Part shown: positions 1 through 6,685 of the stretch, piece by piece
How positions within the stretch are numbered: the first letter of the stretch is position 1
Layout of the letters: each line of letters begins with the position of its first letter
DNA from: Flectobacillus sp049240685
GTDB taxonomy: Bacteria; Bacteroidota; Bacteroidia; Cytophagales; Spirosomataceae
NCBI RefSeq assembly: GCF_049240685.1
Contig: NZ_JBMLSD010000102.1
Coordinates: forward strand, 1-13,316
Direction: 5' to 3'
Length of the DNA stretch: 13,316 bases
Program-made: the position numbers and the translations under genes
The notes under the pieces: model-generated
What the model was told of the DNA's origin: nothing
Seen by the model: only the letters and a program-made list of their open reading frames with translations
The model's database searches: none

Positions 1-11
1 TAAAAACAAAG

Positions 12-38
12 TAGCCGTCAAACAAAGTTCGACGGCTA
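12..38 (-). terminator. Hairpin, possible distal terminator on the minus strand
   Basis: TAGCCGTC (12-19) and GACGGCTA (31-38) form an 8-bp stem, and AAC (21-23) with GTT (27-29) extends it past one mismatch. Read on the minus strand, the stem is followed by a T-rich stretch (CTTTGTTTTTA); on the plus strand no T-run follows. It lies about 155 bases beyond the nagB stop, so it could catch read-through or belong to a gene off the left edge. A second small hairpin, CAGGC/GCCTG, sits at 45-59. No gene is visible in 1-192. Confidence 0.35.
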
Positions 39-160
39 AATTCACAGGCGCAAGGCCTGATAATCAAACACTATAATCAATTCCTTTTCCAAATTCGGAT
101 GTATCAATGTTTAATTTTTCTCTGAAAAACCTTCTATTTTAACATCCTGTAATAACTTAT

Positions 161-186
161 AAAGCTTGACGCAAGCGCCAAGCTTT
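161..186. terminator. Hairpin just after nagB, probable terminator
   Basis: AAAGCTTG (161-168) pairs perfectly with CAAGCTTT (179-186), leaving a 10-base loop. It begins 6 bases past the nagB stop codon, the usual place for an intrinsic terminator. The better T-tract (TTTTTCTATTT) is on the plus strand, and on the minus strand the stem is followed only by TATAAG, so termination of nagB by this hairpin is plausible but not strong. Confidence 0.45.
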
Positions 187-192
187 TTCTAT

Positions 193-2094
193 TTAGAATT
201 TCCAACGTACAAAAGCTTCCATTGCTTCATATTCTGCTAGACCCAACTTGTTGTACAAGTCTGCTGTACTTGCGTTACGGTCTTCAGCTCTTTGCCAGAA
301 TTCGCGTGAGTCTGTTCCTTGGAATGGTACACCATCTTTTTGTGATTGGTGTTTGAAGATACCATAACGTTTCTTCAATACTTGGTCTGGTGACATTGGA
401 ACCGCCATTTCGATTTGGTCGATGTCCCACTCTTGCCAAGCACCTTTGTACAACCATACCCAACAGCTATTCATGTATTCACGATGTTTCAAACGGGTTA
501 CAGCGTCCATGATAGCATCCAAACATACTTTATGAGTACCATGTGGGTCAGCTAAGTCACCAGCGGCATAAATTTGATGAGGTTTTACTTCTTCAATCAA
601 ATCCATTACAATTTGAACGTCAGCTTCGCCAATTGGGTTTTTCTGAACTTTACCTGTTTCGTAAAATGGCATATCCAAGAAATGTACATTTTCTTTTGGA
701 ATACCCACGTAGCGACAAGTATTTTTTGCTTCTCCTCTACGAATCAAGCCCTTGATATAACGTACTTCTGGAGTATCTACTTCTGAATCTTTCTTGTTTT
801 TCAAGAATTTTACTGCTTCACGATAGATTCGGTTTGCTTTTGGATTGTTTGCTTCAAACTTTTCGTTGAAGTCAACCACAAATTCAGCAAAACGAAGCGC
901 TTCGTCATCTGCCACTGCAATGTTACCCGAAGTTTGGTACGCTACGTGTACATCATGACCTTGATCGTGTAAACGTTGGAAAGTACCACCCATCGAGATA
1001 ATATCGTCGTCTGGGTGAGGAGAGAAAATAATCACACGTTTCTTCGCTGGATAAGCACGCTCAGGACGGTTAGAGTCGTCAGCATTTGGCTTACCACCTG
1101 GCCAACCTGTGATAGTATGTTGTAAGTAGTTGAAAACTTCGATATTGATGTCATAAGCCTGACCGTACAAGGCAAGTAAATCTGACAAACCATTTTCGTT
1201 GTAATCTGAGTTTGTCAATTTCAATACTGGTTTACCTACCTGTAAAGCAAGGTGAGTAACAGCCTTTTTCACCATCGGACGATCCCATGTTACTGCATCG
1301 ACCATCCAAGGCGTACGAATACGAGTTAATTGAGAAGCAGCCGAATTATCTAATACGAAAGCCGCATTGGTATGATGTTGTAAGTAAGATGCTGGTACAT
1401 CAGCAGATACCGAACCCTCTACCGCACGAGCTACGTTTTCAGCTTTGTGTTCACCCCAAGCCAACAAAATTACGCGTTTGGCTTCCATAATCTTGTTGAT
1501 ACCCATGGTAATGGCTTTTTTAGAAACTTTAGCCAAACCACCAAAATCACCAGCAGCATCAATACGTGTAGTAAGGTCGAGGGTCATCAAACGTGTTTTT
1601 GAATTTACCAACGAACCAGGTTCGTTGAAACCAATATGACCATTACGACCAATCCCTAATAACTGAAAATCCAAACCACCATAACGTTCAATTTGCTCTT
1701 CATAATCATGGCAAAAGTCAGCAACTTTCTCTAGTGGTAAAGTACCATCTGGCACATGCCAGTTGCCCGAAGGAATATCTACGTGGTCAAACAACTGTTC
1801 GCGCATGAAGCGTACATAACTTTGTACCGCATCTGGCTCCATCGGATAGTATTCGTCAAGGTTGTAAGTAACTACATTTTGGAAGCTCAAACCCTCTTCT
1901 TTGTGCATACGGATTAATTCCTTGTATACTTTTTTAGGAGAAGAACCAGTCGCCAAACCAAGTACAGCAGGTTTTCCTTCTCCTGCTTTTTGGCGAATGA
2001 TTGAAGCTATTTCTAACGCTACTGAGCGAGAAGCTTCATCTGAATTTGCGTAAATTTTTGTAGGGATACGTTCGTAGCTGATGGCCTGTTCCAT
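193..2094 (-). CDS. nagB: Glucosamine-6-phosphate deaminase fused to a PIG-L/LmbE-type deacetylase domain
   Basis: The N-terminal domain (about residues 10-265) is NagB, which converts glucosamine-6-phosphate to fructose-6-phosphate plus ammonia in the cytoplasm. Visible motifs are LATGSSP (47-53), NLDEYYP with presumed catalytic D80 (78-84), and GIGRNGHIGFNEP (147-159) with H153 and E158. The C-terminal domain (about 350-610) is PIG-L/LmbE-like: the metal-binding HPDDD lies at 360-364 and HGTH at 518-521, which is the HPDD...HxxH arrangement expected for zinc-dependent N-deacetylases. At 633 residues it is more than twice the length of single-domain NagB (about 240-270), and both domains look intact. 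Fused proteins of this kind are commonly annotated as NagB in Bacteroidota. The substrate of the deacetylase half is not shown by sequence; an N-acetylated amino sugar is an inference. The ATG at 2094 fits the conserved N-terminus. No clear TAnnTTTG box lies in the 82-base gap upstream, so co-transcription with the XRE gene is possible. Confidence 0.93.
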   Translation of the reverse strand: MEQAISYERIPTKIYANSDEASRSVALEIASIIRQKAGEGKPAVLGLATGSSPKKVYKELIRMHKEEGLSFQNVVTYNLDEYYPMEPDAVQSYVRFMREQLFDHVDIPSGNWHVPDGTLPLEKVADFCHDYEEQIERYGGLDFQLLGIGRNGHIGFNEPGSLVNSKTRLMTLDLTTRIDAAGDFGGLAKVSKKAITMGINKIMEAKRVILLAWGEHKAENVARAVEGSVSADVPASYLQHHTNAAFVLDNSAASQLTRIRTPWMVDAVTWDRPMVKKAVTHLALQVGKPVLKLTNSDYNENGLSDLLALYGQAYDINIEVFNYLQHTITGWPGGKPNADDSNRPERAYPAKKRVIIFSPHPDDDIISMGGTFQRLHDQGHDVHVAYQTSGNIAVADDEALRFAEFVVDFNEKFEANNPKANRIYREAVKFLKNKKDSEVDTPEVRYIKGLIRRGEAKNTCRYVGIPKENVHFLDMPFYETGKVQKNPIGEADVQIVMDLIEEVKPHQIYAAGDLADPHGTHKVCLDAIMDAVTRLKHREYMNSCWVWLYKGAWQEWDIDQIEMAVPMSPDQVLKKRYGIFKHQSQKDGVPFQGTDSREFWQRAEDRNASTADLYNKLGLAEYEAMEAFVRWKF

Positions 2095-2176
2095 AGTTGT
2101 TTATGCTGCACGACAAAACGTCGCGATTGGTTTTTCTTACTTAAATATTTTTATATGAAAATTGGGAATAGTTCTT

Positions 2177-2383
2177 CTAGTCTTTTTTGCTTACCACAAT
2201 TAGTTCCAATCCTAATACGCCAAGCACTTTGTCTAAAGTTTTGAGTGAGGGATTGGCTTTGCCAAGTTCAATTGAATGAATGGTCTTGATAGCAACATCG
2301 CTCTTATCGCTCAGCACTTCTTGACTGTAGGAAAGTTCATTGCGTCTTTCTCTAATTATGTGGCCTAATTGTTCGAAGTTCAT
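2177..2383 (-). CDS. Small XRE-family (HipB/y4mF-like) transcriptional regulator, orphan
   Basis: This 68-residue protein is little more than one helix-turn-helix domain. IRERRNELSYSQEVLSDKS (10-28) gives helix 1 and the start of the HTH, and IHSIELGKANPSLKTL (35-50) is the typical XRE recognition helix and following helix. The tail GLELIVVSK resembles HipB/y4mF-type antitoxin repressors. The frame is open upstream to 2518, but I chose the ATG at 2383 because it begins the conserved domain, because the extra 45 codons are AT-rich and hydrophobic, and because a promoter -7 box (2415-2422) lies inside that extension. No HipA-like kinase or other toxin gene is adjacent: nagB lies 82 bases downstream and about 770 non-coding bases lie upstream. 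It may regulate itself and nagB, or be a remnant of a toxin-antitoxin pair. The domain call is firm; the targets are inferred. Confidence 0.8.
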   Translation of the reverse strand: MNFEQLGHIIRERRNELSYSQEVLSDKSDVAIKTIHSIELGKANPSLKTLDKVLGVLGLELIVVSKKD

Positions 2384-2405
2384 ATTACTTGATAATATAT
2401 TACTT
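2382..2405 (-). promoter_or_regulatory. Direct repeat ATATTACTT x2, candidate operator of the XRE gene
   Basis: ATATTACTT occurs at 2382-2390 and 2397-2405, 15 bases apart, between the putative -7 box and the start codon. TTACTTAT (2400-2407) is also repeated in inverse as ATAAGTAA (2451-2458), so copies flank the promoter. This arrangement suits autorepression by the small HTH protein, but AT-rich sequence makes chance repeats likely. Confidence 0.35.
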
Positions 2406-2414
2406 ATTTCATGA

Positions 2415-2422
2415 CAAAGATA
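2415..2422 (-). promoter_or_regulatory. -7 box (TATCTTTG) for the XRE gene
   Basis: On the minus strand the sequence is TATCTTTG, an exact match to the Bacteroidota -7 consensus TAnnTTTG, 31 bases before the ATG at 2383. No convincing TTG -33 element is present in the AT-rich sequence upstream. Confidence 0.5.
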
Positions 2423-2862
2423 GAAACAAAATATTAAATAAAAAATTTTAATAAGTAACATATTGCCGAATATAAAAAATATTTTAATGTTTTTCTCAAA
2501 AACCTTCAAAATGCTCATTTAAAGGCAGTTTTATCAAAAAAAAATCTGTAATATTTTTCTGAACATCTCTTCCAAAAAAGAAATTATGCTTTTTTTTCCA
2601 TATCTAACTATTTAAAATCAACTCAAATCGGCAATATTTTACCTATAAATCCTAGTAATACTAATTTAAAAAAAATATTAACCAAAATTATAAAGTCAGT
2701 AGGGGCAACTACAGGCTAGCTTGTCAGAAAATTAAGGTGTTTTAATTTTCTTCAAAAAAAAACAAGACTTATTAAAACAAAAATTACTATTTGGTAGTTT
2801 ATACTTTAGTTTAAATACATTTTAGTACAATTAAGTTGAGAAATATTCGATAACCGTAAATC

Positions 2863-2879
2863 AGTTAGCAGAACTAACT
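2863..2879. promoter_or_regulatory. Inverted repeat AGTTAG-N5-CTAACT
   Basis: AGTTAG (2863-2868) and CTAACT (2874-2879) are perfect inverted 6-mers with a 5-base spacer, about 270 bases upstream of the receptor gene. TAAGTTGAG at 2832-2840 is a related copy in direct orientation. It could be an operator; no regulator is assigned. Confidence 0.25.
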
Positions 2880-2920
2880 TAAAATAATCTGAATAAATCA
2901 AAATAGACCGCATATTTATT

Positions 2921-2940
2921 ATTAAGTAGTTGTGCAACAT
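2921..2940 (+). repeat. 20-base motif shared with 13273-13292
   Basis: ATTAAGTAGTTGTGCAACAT here matches ATTAAGTAATCGTGCAGAAT at 13273-13292 in 16 of 20 positions, on the same strand and in an upstream position in both cases. This copy contains the short palindrome GTTG-TG-CAAC. Confidence 0.35.
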
Positions 2941-2984
2941 TGGGCTTACGGCTTATTTACATAGGCAATCAGTAAAATACAACT

Positions 2985-3002
2985 ATGATTTTATAAAGTC
3001 AT
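2985..3002. promoter_or_regulatory. 18-bp near-perfect palindrome
   Basis: ATGATTTTATAAAGTCAT pairs with itself at 8 of 9 half-site positions, the exception being T opposite G. It lies about 150 bases upstream of the receptor start. Its size fits a dimeric repressor site, but A/T content raises the chance expectation. Confidence 0.25.
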
Positions 3003-3084
3003 GATTGGGCTTCTGTAAAATGCCTTCGGCTTACTGCCTAAAATATCCAACTTAAAACAAAAAATCACACTTTCACTGATTTAG

Positions 3085-3098
3085 TAAAACGGGTTTTA
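3085..3098. promoter_or_regulatory. Palindrome TAAAAC-GG-GTTTTA
   Basis: Two perfect inverted 6-mers separated by GG lie 52 bases upstream of the receptor ATG, where a promoter-proximal operator would be expected. AGTAAA (3083-3088) and TTTACT (3107-3112) form a wider inverted pair around the right half. No regulator is assigned. Confidence 0.3.
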
Positions 3099-3149
3099 TA
3101 ATCTGCTTTACTATTTTCTTTACACAATCAAACATCAAAACAATTATCC

Positions 3150-5528
3150 ATGAATGCAATTTTAAGAAACATTTGGGTAGTACTATTACTTTTTCCTCTT
3201 TGCCTACAGGCGCAAAACCAAAAACTAACCATTAGTGGTTACATCAAGGATGCAAAAAACGGAGAAGGCCTTATTGGCGCCTCAGTTTTTGTAAAAGAAC
3301 TCATGACAGGTACAACTACCAATACCTATGGTTTTTACTCGATTACGGTTCCTAAAGGAAGCTACACCTTAGTAGTGAGCTCGGTGGGCTATCGAAAAGT
3401 TATTAGAGATATTAAGCTGACCGAACAAAGTATCAGCCTAAACCTTGAATTACAAGAAGATGGTCAGGAGTTACAGGAAGTAGTGGTAAAAGCAACCCGT
3501 GAGGACGACAACGTAAAATCGATGGAGATGTCGGTCAATAAAATCGAAATGAAAACCATCAAAAAAATTCCAGCACTTTTAGGAGAAGTCGACTTGGTGC
3601 GTGCGATTCAGTTTTTGCCAGGCGTTACAACAGTAGGCGAAGGCGCTTCGGGATTCAATGTGCGTGGGGGCGGTGTCGACCAAAACTTAATTCTCTTGGA
3701 CGATGCACCAGTTTATAACTCCTCTCACTTATTTGGATTCTTTTCGGTATTTAATCCAGATGCAGTGAAGGATGTAAAATTGATTAAAGGTGGCATACCA
3801 GCGCAATATGGTGGTCGTGCGTCTTCGATTTTGGATGTAAAAATGAAAGAAGGTAATGCCAAAAATCTAGAAATCAATGGCGGTATCGGTGTAATTTTTA
3901 GCCGTTTGTCTATCGAAGCACCAATTGTAAAAGACAAAGCCTCTTTTATCGTGGCAGCTCGTCGTTCATATATCGACATTTTGGCCAAACCATTTCTGAC
4001 TGGCAACAATGCAGGTTCTAGTTTTAACTTTTATGACTTGACGGCAAAAGTCAACTATAATATTGATAACAAAAATACGGTATTCCTTTCTGGTTATTTT
4101 GGTCGTGATGTGTTTGGACAAGACTTTGGCTTTAACTGGGGCAATAGCACACTTTCTGCCCGTTGGAACCACGTATTTAGCGATAAGTTATTTTTAAACA
4201 CAACCGCTTTTTACAGTAATTATGACTACGCTTTAGACTCAGATTTGAAGAATAAAAGACCAAACAATGCTTTCAAATGGTCATCTAATATTACCAATCT
4301 AAGTTTTAAGCCTGATTTTACCTATTATATTTCGCCTAAAAATACCCTCACCTTTGGCGGTCAAATCCTAACTTACAACTTCAAACCTGGGGAAGCTACG
4401 GCCACATCCGAGGGAGAATCACGCTCGTTTGGCCAAGAACGCAAAAATGGTATTGAGTCATCGATTTATGTGGGTGATGAATGGAAAGTTTCGCCAAAGT
4501 TCTCAGTGCAATATGGCTTACGCTTTTCGAGATATGACTATTCGAGCCAAGAGGACTTTTACTATCAGCGAAAATACGTTGGTATTAGTGCAGAATTCCC
4601 TTCTGGATATGATTTGACATTTGTACCTAATACTAAAGGTAATACGATTCAAACTTACCAAAATCTGGAACCTCGCTTTTCGATGAACTACAACACGGGT
4701 GACAATAGCTCCATCAAAGCTAGTTATAACCGATTGACACAATACGTACACTTGATGTCAAACACAGCGGCCTCTACACCTCTGGACGTATGGACATCAA
4801 GCACGAATAACATCAAACCACAAATTGCCGACCAAGTGGCACTAGGGTATTTCCAAAACTTTGGAGATAATACTTACGAAGCATCGGCAGAGGTATTTTA
4901 CAAGGAAATGCAAAATCAAATCGACTATGCAGACCGTGCTGATTTATTCTTGAACCCTTATTTCGAAAAAGACTTACTATTTGGTAAAGGTCGTGCCTAC
5001 GGTCTCGAACTATTTGTTAAGAAAAATCGTGGCAAATTGACAGGTTGGATTAGCTATACCCTACAACGTTCAGAAAAGAAAATAGATGCCCTGAACAACG
5101 GAGATTGGTATTTTAGCCGTTATGACCGTACTCATACCTTGAATATGTTGGCTCAGTACGAAATCAACAAAAAATGGTCTTTTGGCGCAAACTTCGCCTA
5201 TATTACGGGTGTTCCTTATACCCTACCCGAGCAACAATTTGTAGTAGAGGGACAAGTATATCCTTATATTCCTGTAGGTACTCGTGGTAATTTTAGAGTT
5301 CCAGCATACCACCGTTTAGACGTTTCGGCTACCAAGAAAAACAAAAAAGCATTATTTGGTAAAGGCGAGTCTGAGTGGGTATTCTCGGTATATAACTTGT
5401 ATAATCGTCGTAACCCATTCTCGATTTATACTCGTCCAAACGAAACGAACCCTGCGCAAACAGAAGCTGTGCAGTTGTCTATTATCGGTTCTTTCGTTCC
5501 GGCTGTAACTTACAACTTTAAGTTTTAA
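3150..5528 (+). CDS. TonB-dependent receptor with N-terminal carboxypeptidase-regulatory-like domain
   Basis: This outer-membrane importer is energised by TonB. A signal peptide covers residues 1-21 (cleavage probably after LCLQA). A CarboxypepD_reg-like beta-sandwich spans about 26-101 (ISGYIKDAKNGEGLIGASV, 28-46). The plug spans about 130-235, with GFNVRGGGVDQNLILLDD (168-185) and GIPAQYGGRASSILDV (215-230). The remaining roughly 555 residues look like a beta-barrel of alternating aromatic strands, ending in YNFKF with the C-terminal phenylalanine expected for BAM recognition. The length of 792 fits this shorter class, unlike SusC proteins near 1000. The gene is followed after 75 bases by a DUF4249 lipoprotein on the same strand, a recurring pairing in Bacteroidota and presumably one operon. 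The ligand cannot be told from sequence; no sugar hydrolase, siderophore or sigma/anti-sigma gene is nearby. The ATG at 3150 directly precedes the signal peptide. Confidence 0.93.
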   Translation: MNAILRNIWVVLLLFPLCLQAQNQKLTISGYIKDAKNGEGLIGASVFVKELMTGTTTNTYGFYSITVPKGSYTLVVSSVGYRKVIRDIKLTEQSISLNLELQEDGQELQEVVVKATREDDNVKSMEMSVNKIEMKTIKKIPALLGEVDLVRAIQFLPGVTTVGEGASGFNVRGGGVDQNLILLDDAPVYNSSHLFGFFSVFNPDAVKDVKLIKGGIPAQYGGRASSILDVKMKEGNAKNLEINGGIGVIFSRLSIEAPIVKDKASFIVAARRSYIDILAKPFLTGNNAGSSFNFYDLTAKVNYNIDNKNTVFLSGYFGRDVFGQDFGFNWGNSTLSARWNHVFSDKLFLNTTAFYSNYDYALDSDLKNKRPNNAFKWSSNITNLSFKPDFTYYISPKNTLTFGGQILTYNFKPGEATATSEGESRSFGQERKNGIESSIYVGDEWKVSPKFSVQYGLRFSRYDYSSQEDFYYQRKYVGISAEFPSGYDLTFVPNTKGNTIQTYQNLEPRFSMNYNTGDNSSIKASYNRLTQYVHLMSNTAASTPLDVWTSSTNNIKPQIADQVALGYFQNFGDNTYEASAEVFYKEMQNQIDYADRADLFLNPYFEKDLLFGKGRAYGLELFVKKNRGKLTGWISYTLQRSEKKIDALNNGDWYFSRYDRTHTLNMLAQYEINKKWSFGANFAYITGVPYTLPEQQFVVEGQVYPYIPVGTRGNFRVPAYHRLDVSATKKNKKALFGKGESEWVFSVYNLYNRRNPFSIYTRPNETNPAQTEAVQLSIIGSFVPAVTYNFKF

Positions 5529-5603
5529 TCATGAAAATACCGACTTATCTCGATGAAAGAAGGTAAAAATGATCTTTTAAAGAATTTAACTTGTACTTAA
5601 ATC

Positions 5604-6533
5604 ATGAAAAAATATATTTTAAACGCCTTGATTGCACTTGGTACTTTGAGTCTAACTAGCTGCGAAGATGTCATTGATTTACAAGGTATTACCAATGCCC
5701 CATCCATGTTGGTGGTTGATGGAAATGTAACCGATGTATCTACCGACCAAGTCATCACTCTTACTCAATCGCAAGATTATTTTACCAATACTGCTGTCAA
5801 ACCTGTTCTAGGGGCAACGGTAACTGTTACGGATAGTGATGGTCAAGTGTTTACTTTCAAAGACCTCAAAGGCGACGGTAAATATGTATGGACACCAACG
5901 ACTGCCATTCCAAAAATTGGTCAAGTTGGAAAAACCTATACATTGAAAATAACAGCTAATGGTGAAACCTATCAAGCCGTTTCAGAACTAAAACGAGTAC
6001 CGAAAATAGATTCGATTGCTTATCAATTTGATGAGGCTCGACTCAACCAAAGAGATGATGACAAAGGGTATCCAAAAGAGGGATATGATGCACAATTTTA
6101 TGCCCGTGATTTTACAGGTATCGGAGATTGCTACAGAATTATAGCTTACAAAAATGGAAAAATGCTCGAAATGAGCAATACCGTTGCTATTGCCTACGAT
6201 GCGGCTATTCAGAAAAGTAGTGGAGCGGCAGACGGATTAATCTTTAGCTTACCTGTACGTTCTACGATTTCGCCACAACTCTACTTAGCAGGCGACACTA
6301 TCAAAGTTGAACTTCGTTCGATTACTGAAGGGCATTTTGACTTTTGGACACAAGCACAGCTCGAAGTCAACAACGGTGGATTGTTTGCAAGACCTACTGC
6401 TAATATTCCTACTAACGTCAACAACGTAAATAGCAGCTCTACCAAAAAGGCTGTAGGCTGGTTTGGTACATCAGCAGTGAGTTTCGCCCAAACGGTAGTA
6501 GACCCCAAAAAAGCTCAGACAGGGTTGAGATAG
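5604..6533 (+). CDS. DUF4249-family outer-membrane lipoprotein, partner of the TonB-dependent receptor
   Basis: This 309-residue lipoprotein has a type II signal peptide (1-19) and a lipobox LTSC with the acylated cysteine at C20. The next residues, EDVID, are acidic, resembling the lipoprotein export signals that send Bacteroidota lipoproteins to the cell surface. The mature part opens with a beta-rich segment, PSMLVVDGNVTDVSTDQVI (33-51), then GATVTVTDSDG (70-80), the pattern I associate with DUF4249. Its position directly behind the receptor suggests a surface lid or ligand-binding subunit analogous to SusD; the biochemical role of the family is, to my knowledge, not established. The stop codon falls inside the left arm of the inverted repeat at 6529-6676, so the last residues (about TGLR) border repeat DNA. 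A very short reading frame (5531-5566, 11 codons) sits in the gap from the receptor and is probably not significant. Confidence 0.82.
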   Translation: MKKYILNALIALGTLSLTSCEDVIDLQGITNAPSMLVVDGNVTDVSTDQVITLTQSQDYFTNTAVKPVLGATVTVTDSDGQVFTFKDLKGDGKYVWTPTTAIPKIGQVGKTYTLKITANGETYQAVSELKRVPKIDSIAYQFDEARLNQRDDDKGYPKEGYDAQFYARDFTGIGDCYRIIAYKNGKMLEMSNTVAIAYDAAIQKSSGAADGLIFSLPVRSTISPQLYLAGDTIKVELRSITEGHFDFWTQAQLEVNNGGLFARPTANIPTNVNNVNSSSTKKAVGWFGTSAVSFAQTVVDPKKAQTGLR

Positions 6534-6676
6534 GTAATAGGGGTAAGGCAAAAGGCACTAGGCACTAGTAAAAATAAAAGAGGGATAAAGTATTTTAGAA
6601 TAATACTCTATCCCTCTTTTATCATTTACAAACGATTTCTGGATAAATACTGGTGCCTTACCCCTTCTTGCCTATC
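6529..6676. repeat. Nested inverted repeat with heptamer-repeat arms between convergent genes
   Basis: The left arm reads GATAGG (6529-6534), 4 bases, then AGGGGTAAGGCA (6539-6550). The right arm read on the minus strand gives GATAGG (6676-6671), 5 bases, then the identical AGGGGTAAGGCA (6665-6654). The left arm is built of heptads starting with GG: GGTAATA, GGGGTAA, GGCAAAA, GGCACTA, GGCACTA (6533-6567). The right arm has the same heptad style (GGGGATA, GGCAAGA, extra A, GGGGTAA, GGCACCA). GGCACTAGT (6561-6569) matches the right-arm GGCACCAGT at 8 of 9, so the left arm appears to carry two additional heptads. The terminator stem lies at its centre. Confidence 0.7.
6574..6622. terminator. Strong bidirectional intrinsic terminator
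   Basis: Bases 6574-6587 pair perfectly with 6609-6622 over 14 bp (core AGAGGGATA/TATCCCTCT). After one A-C mismatch a further 6 bp (AGTATT/AATACT) close a short loop. A-tract and T-tract flanks give a U-run on both strands, so it can stop the receptor/DUF4249 operon and the converging helicase gene. Confidence 0.85.
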
Positions 6677-6685
6677 CCCTTCATT

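Larger units (their letters stand above)
2384..3149. other. AT-rich intergenic region between divergent genes (766 bases)
   Basis: No coding region is recognisable on either strand. The left part carries the XRE promoter. The right part must hold the promoter of the TonB-dependent receptor operon, but I find no exact TAnnTTTG with a properly spaced TTG; TACTTTAG near 2803 is one mismatch away. The stretch contains several small palindromes and AGTT repeats, listed separately. Nothing indicates a tRNA, mobile element or decayed gene. Confidence 0.7.

Noticed and set aside
1618..1656. Asn at residue 151 of NagB, where E. coli NagB has the catalytic Asp (GNDGH)
   Set aside because: GRNGHIGFNEP is, from memory, the normal form in Bacillus-type NagB enzymes, so this does not indicate loss of function.
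2384..2518. A 45-residue hydrophobic N-terminal extension of the XRE regulator that could be a membrane anchor
   Set aside because: It is AT-rich, lacks family support, and contains the exact -7 box TATCTTTG; the ATG at 2383 begins the conserved domain.
2521..3149. Possible decayed hipA or other lost gene upstream of the XRE gene
   Set aside because: No frame shows recognisable protein fragments; composition is that of AT-rich intergenic DNA.
3725..4751. Several open frames of 62-94 codons within the receptor gene in other frames
   Set aside because: They are shadows of the receptor coding sequence with no recognisable domains.
5531..5566. An 11-codon reading frame (MKIPTYLDERR) starting 2 bases after the receptor stop
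   Set aside because: It is too short to judge, shows no feature of a leader peptide, and may be chance; only conservation could rescue it.
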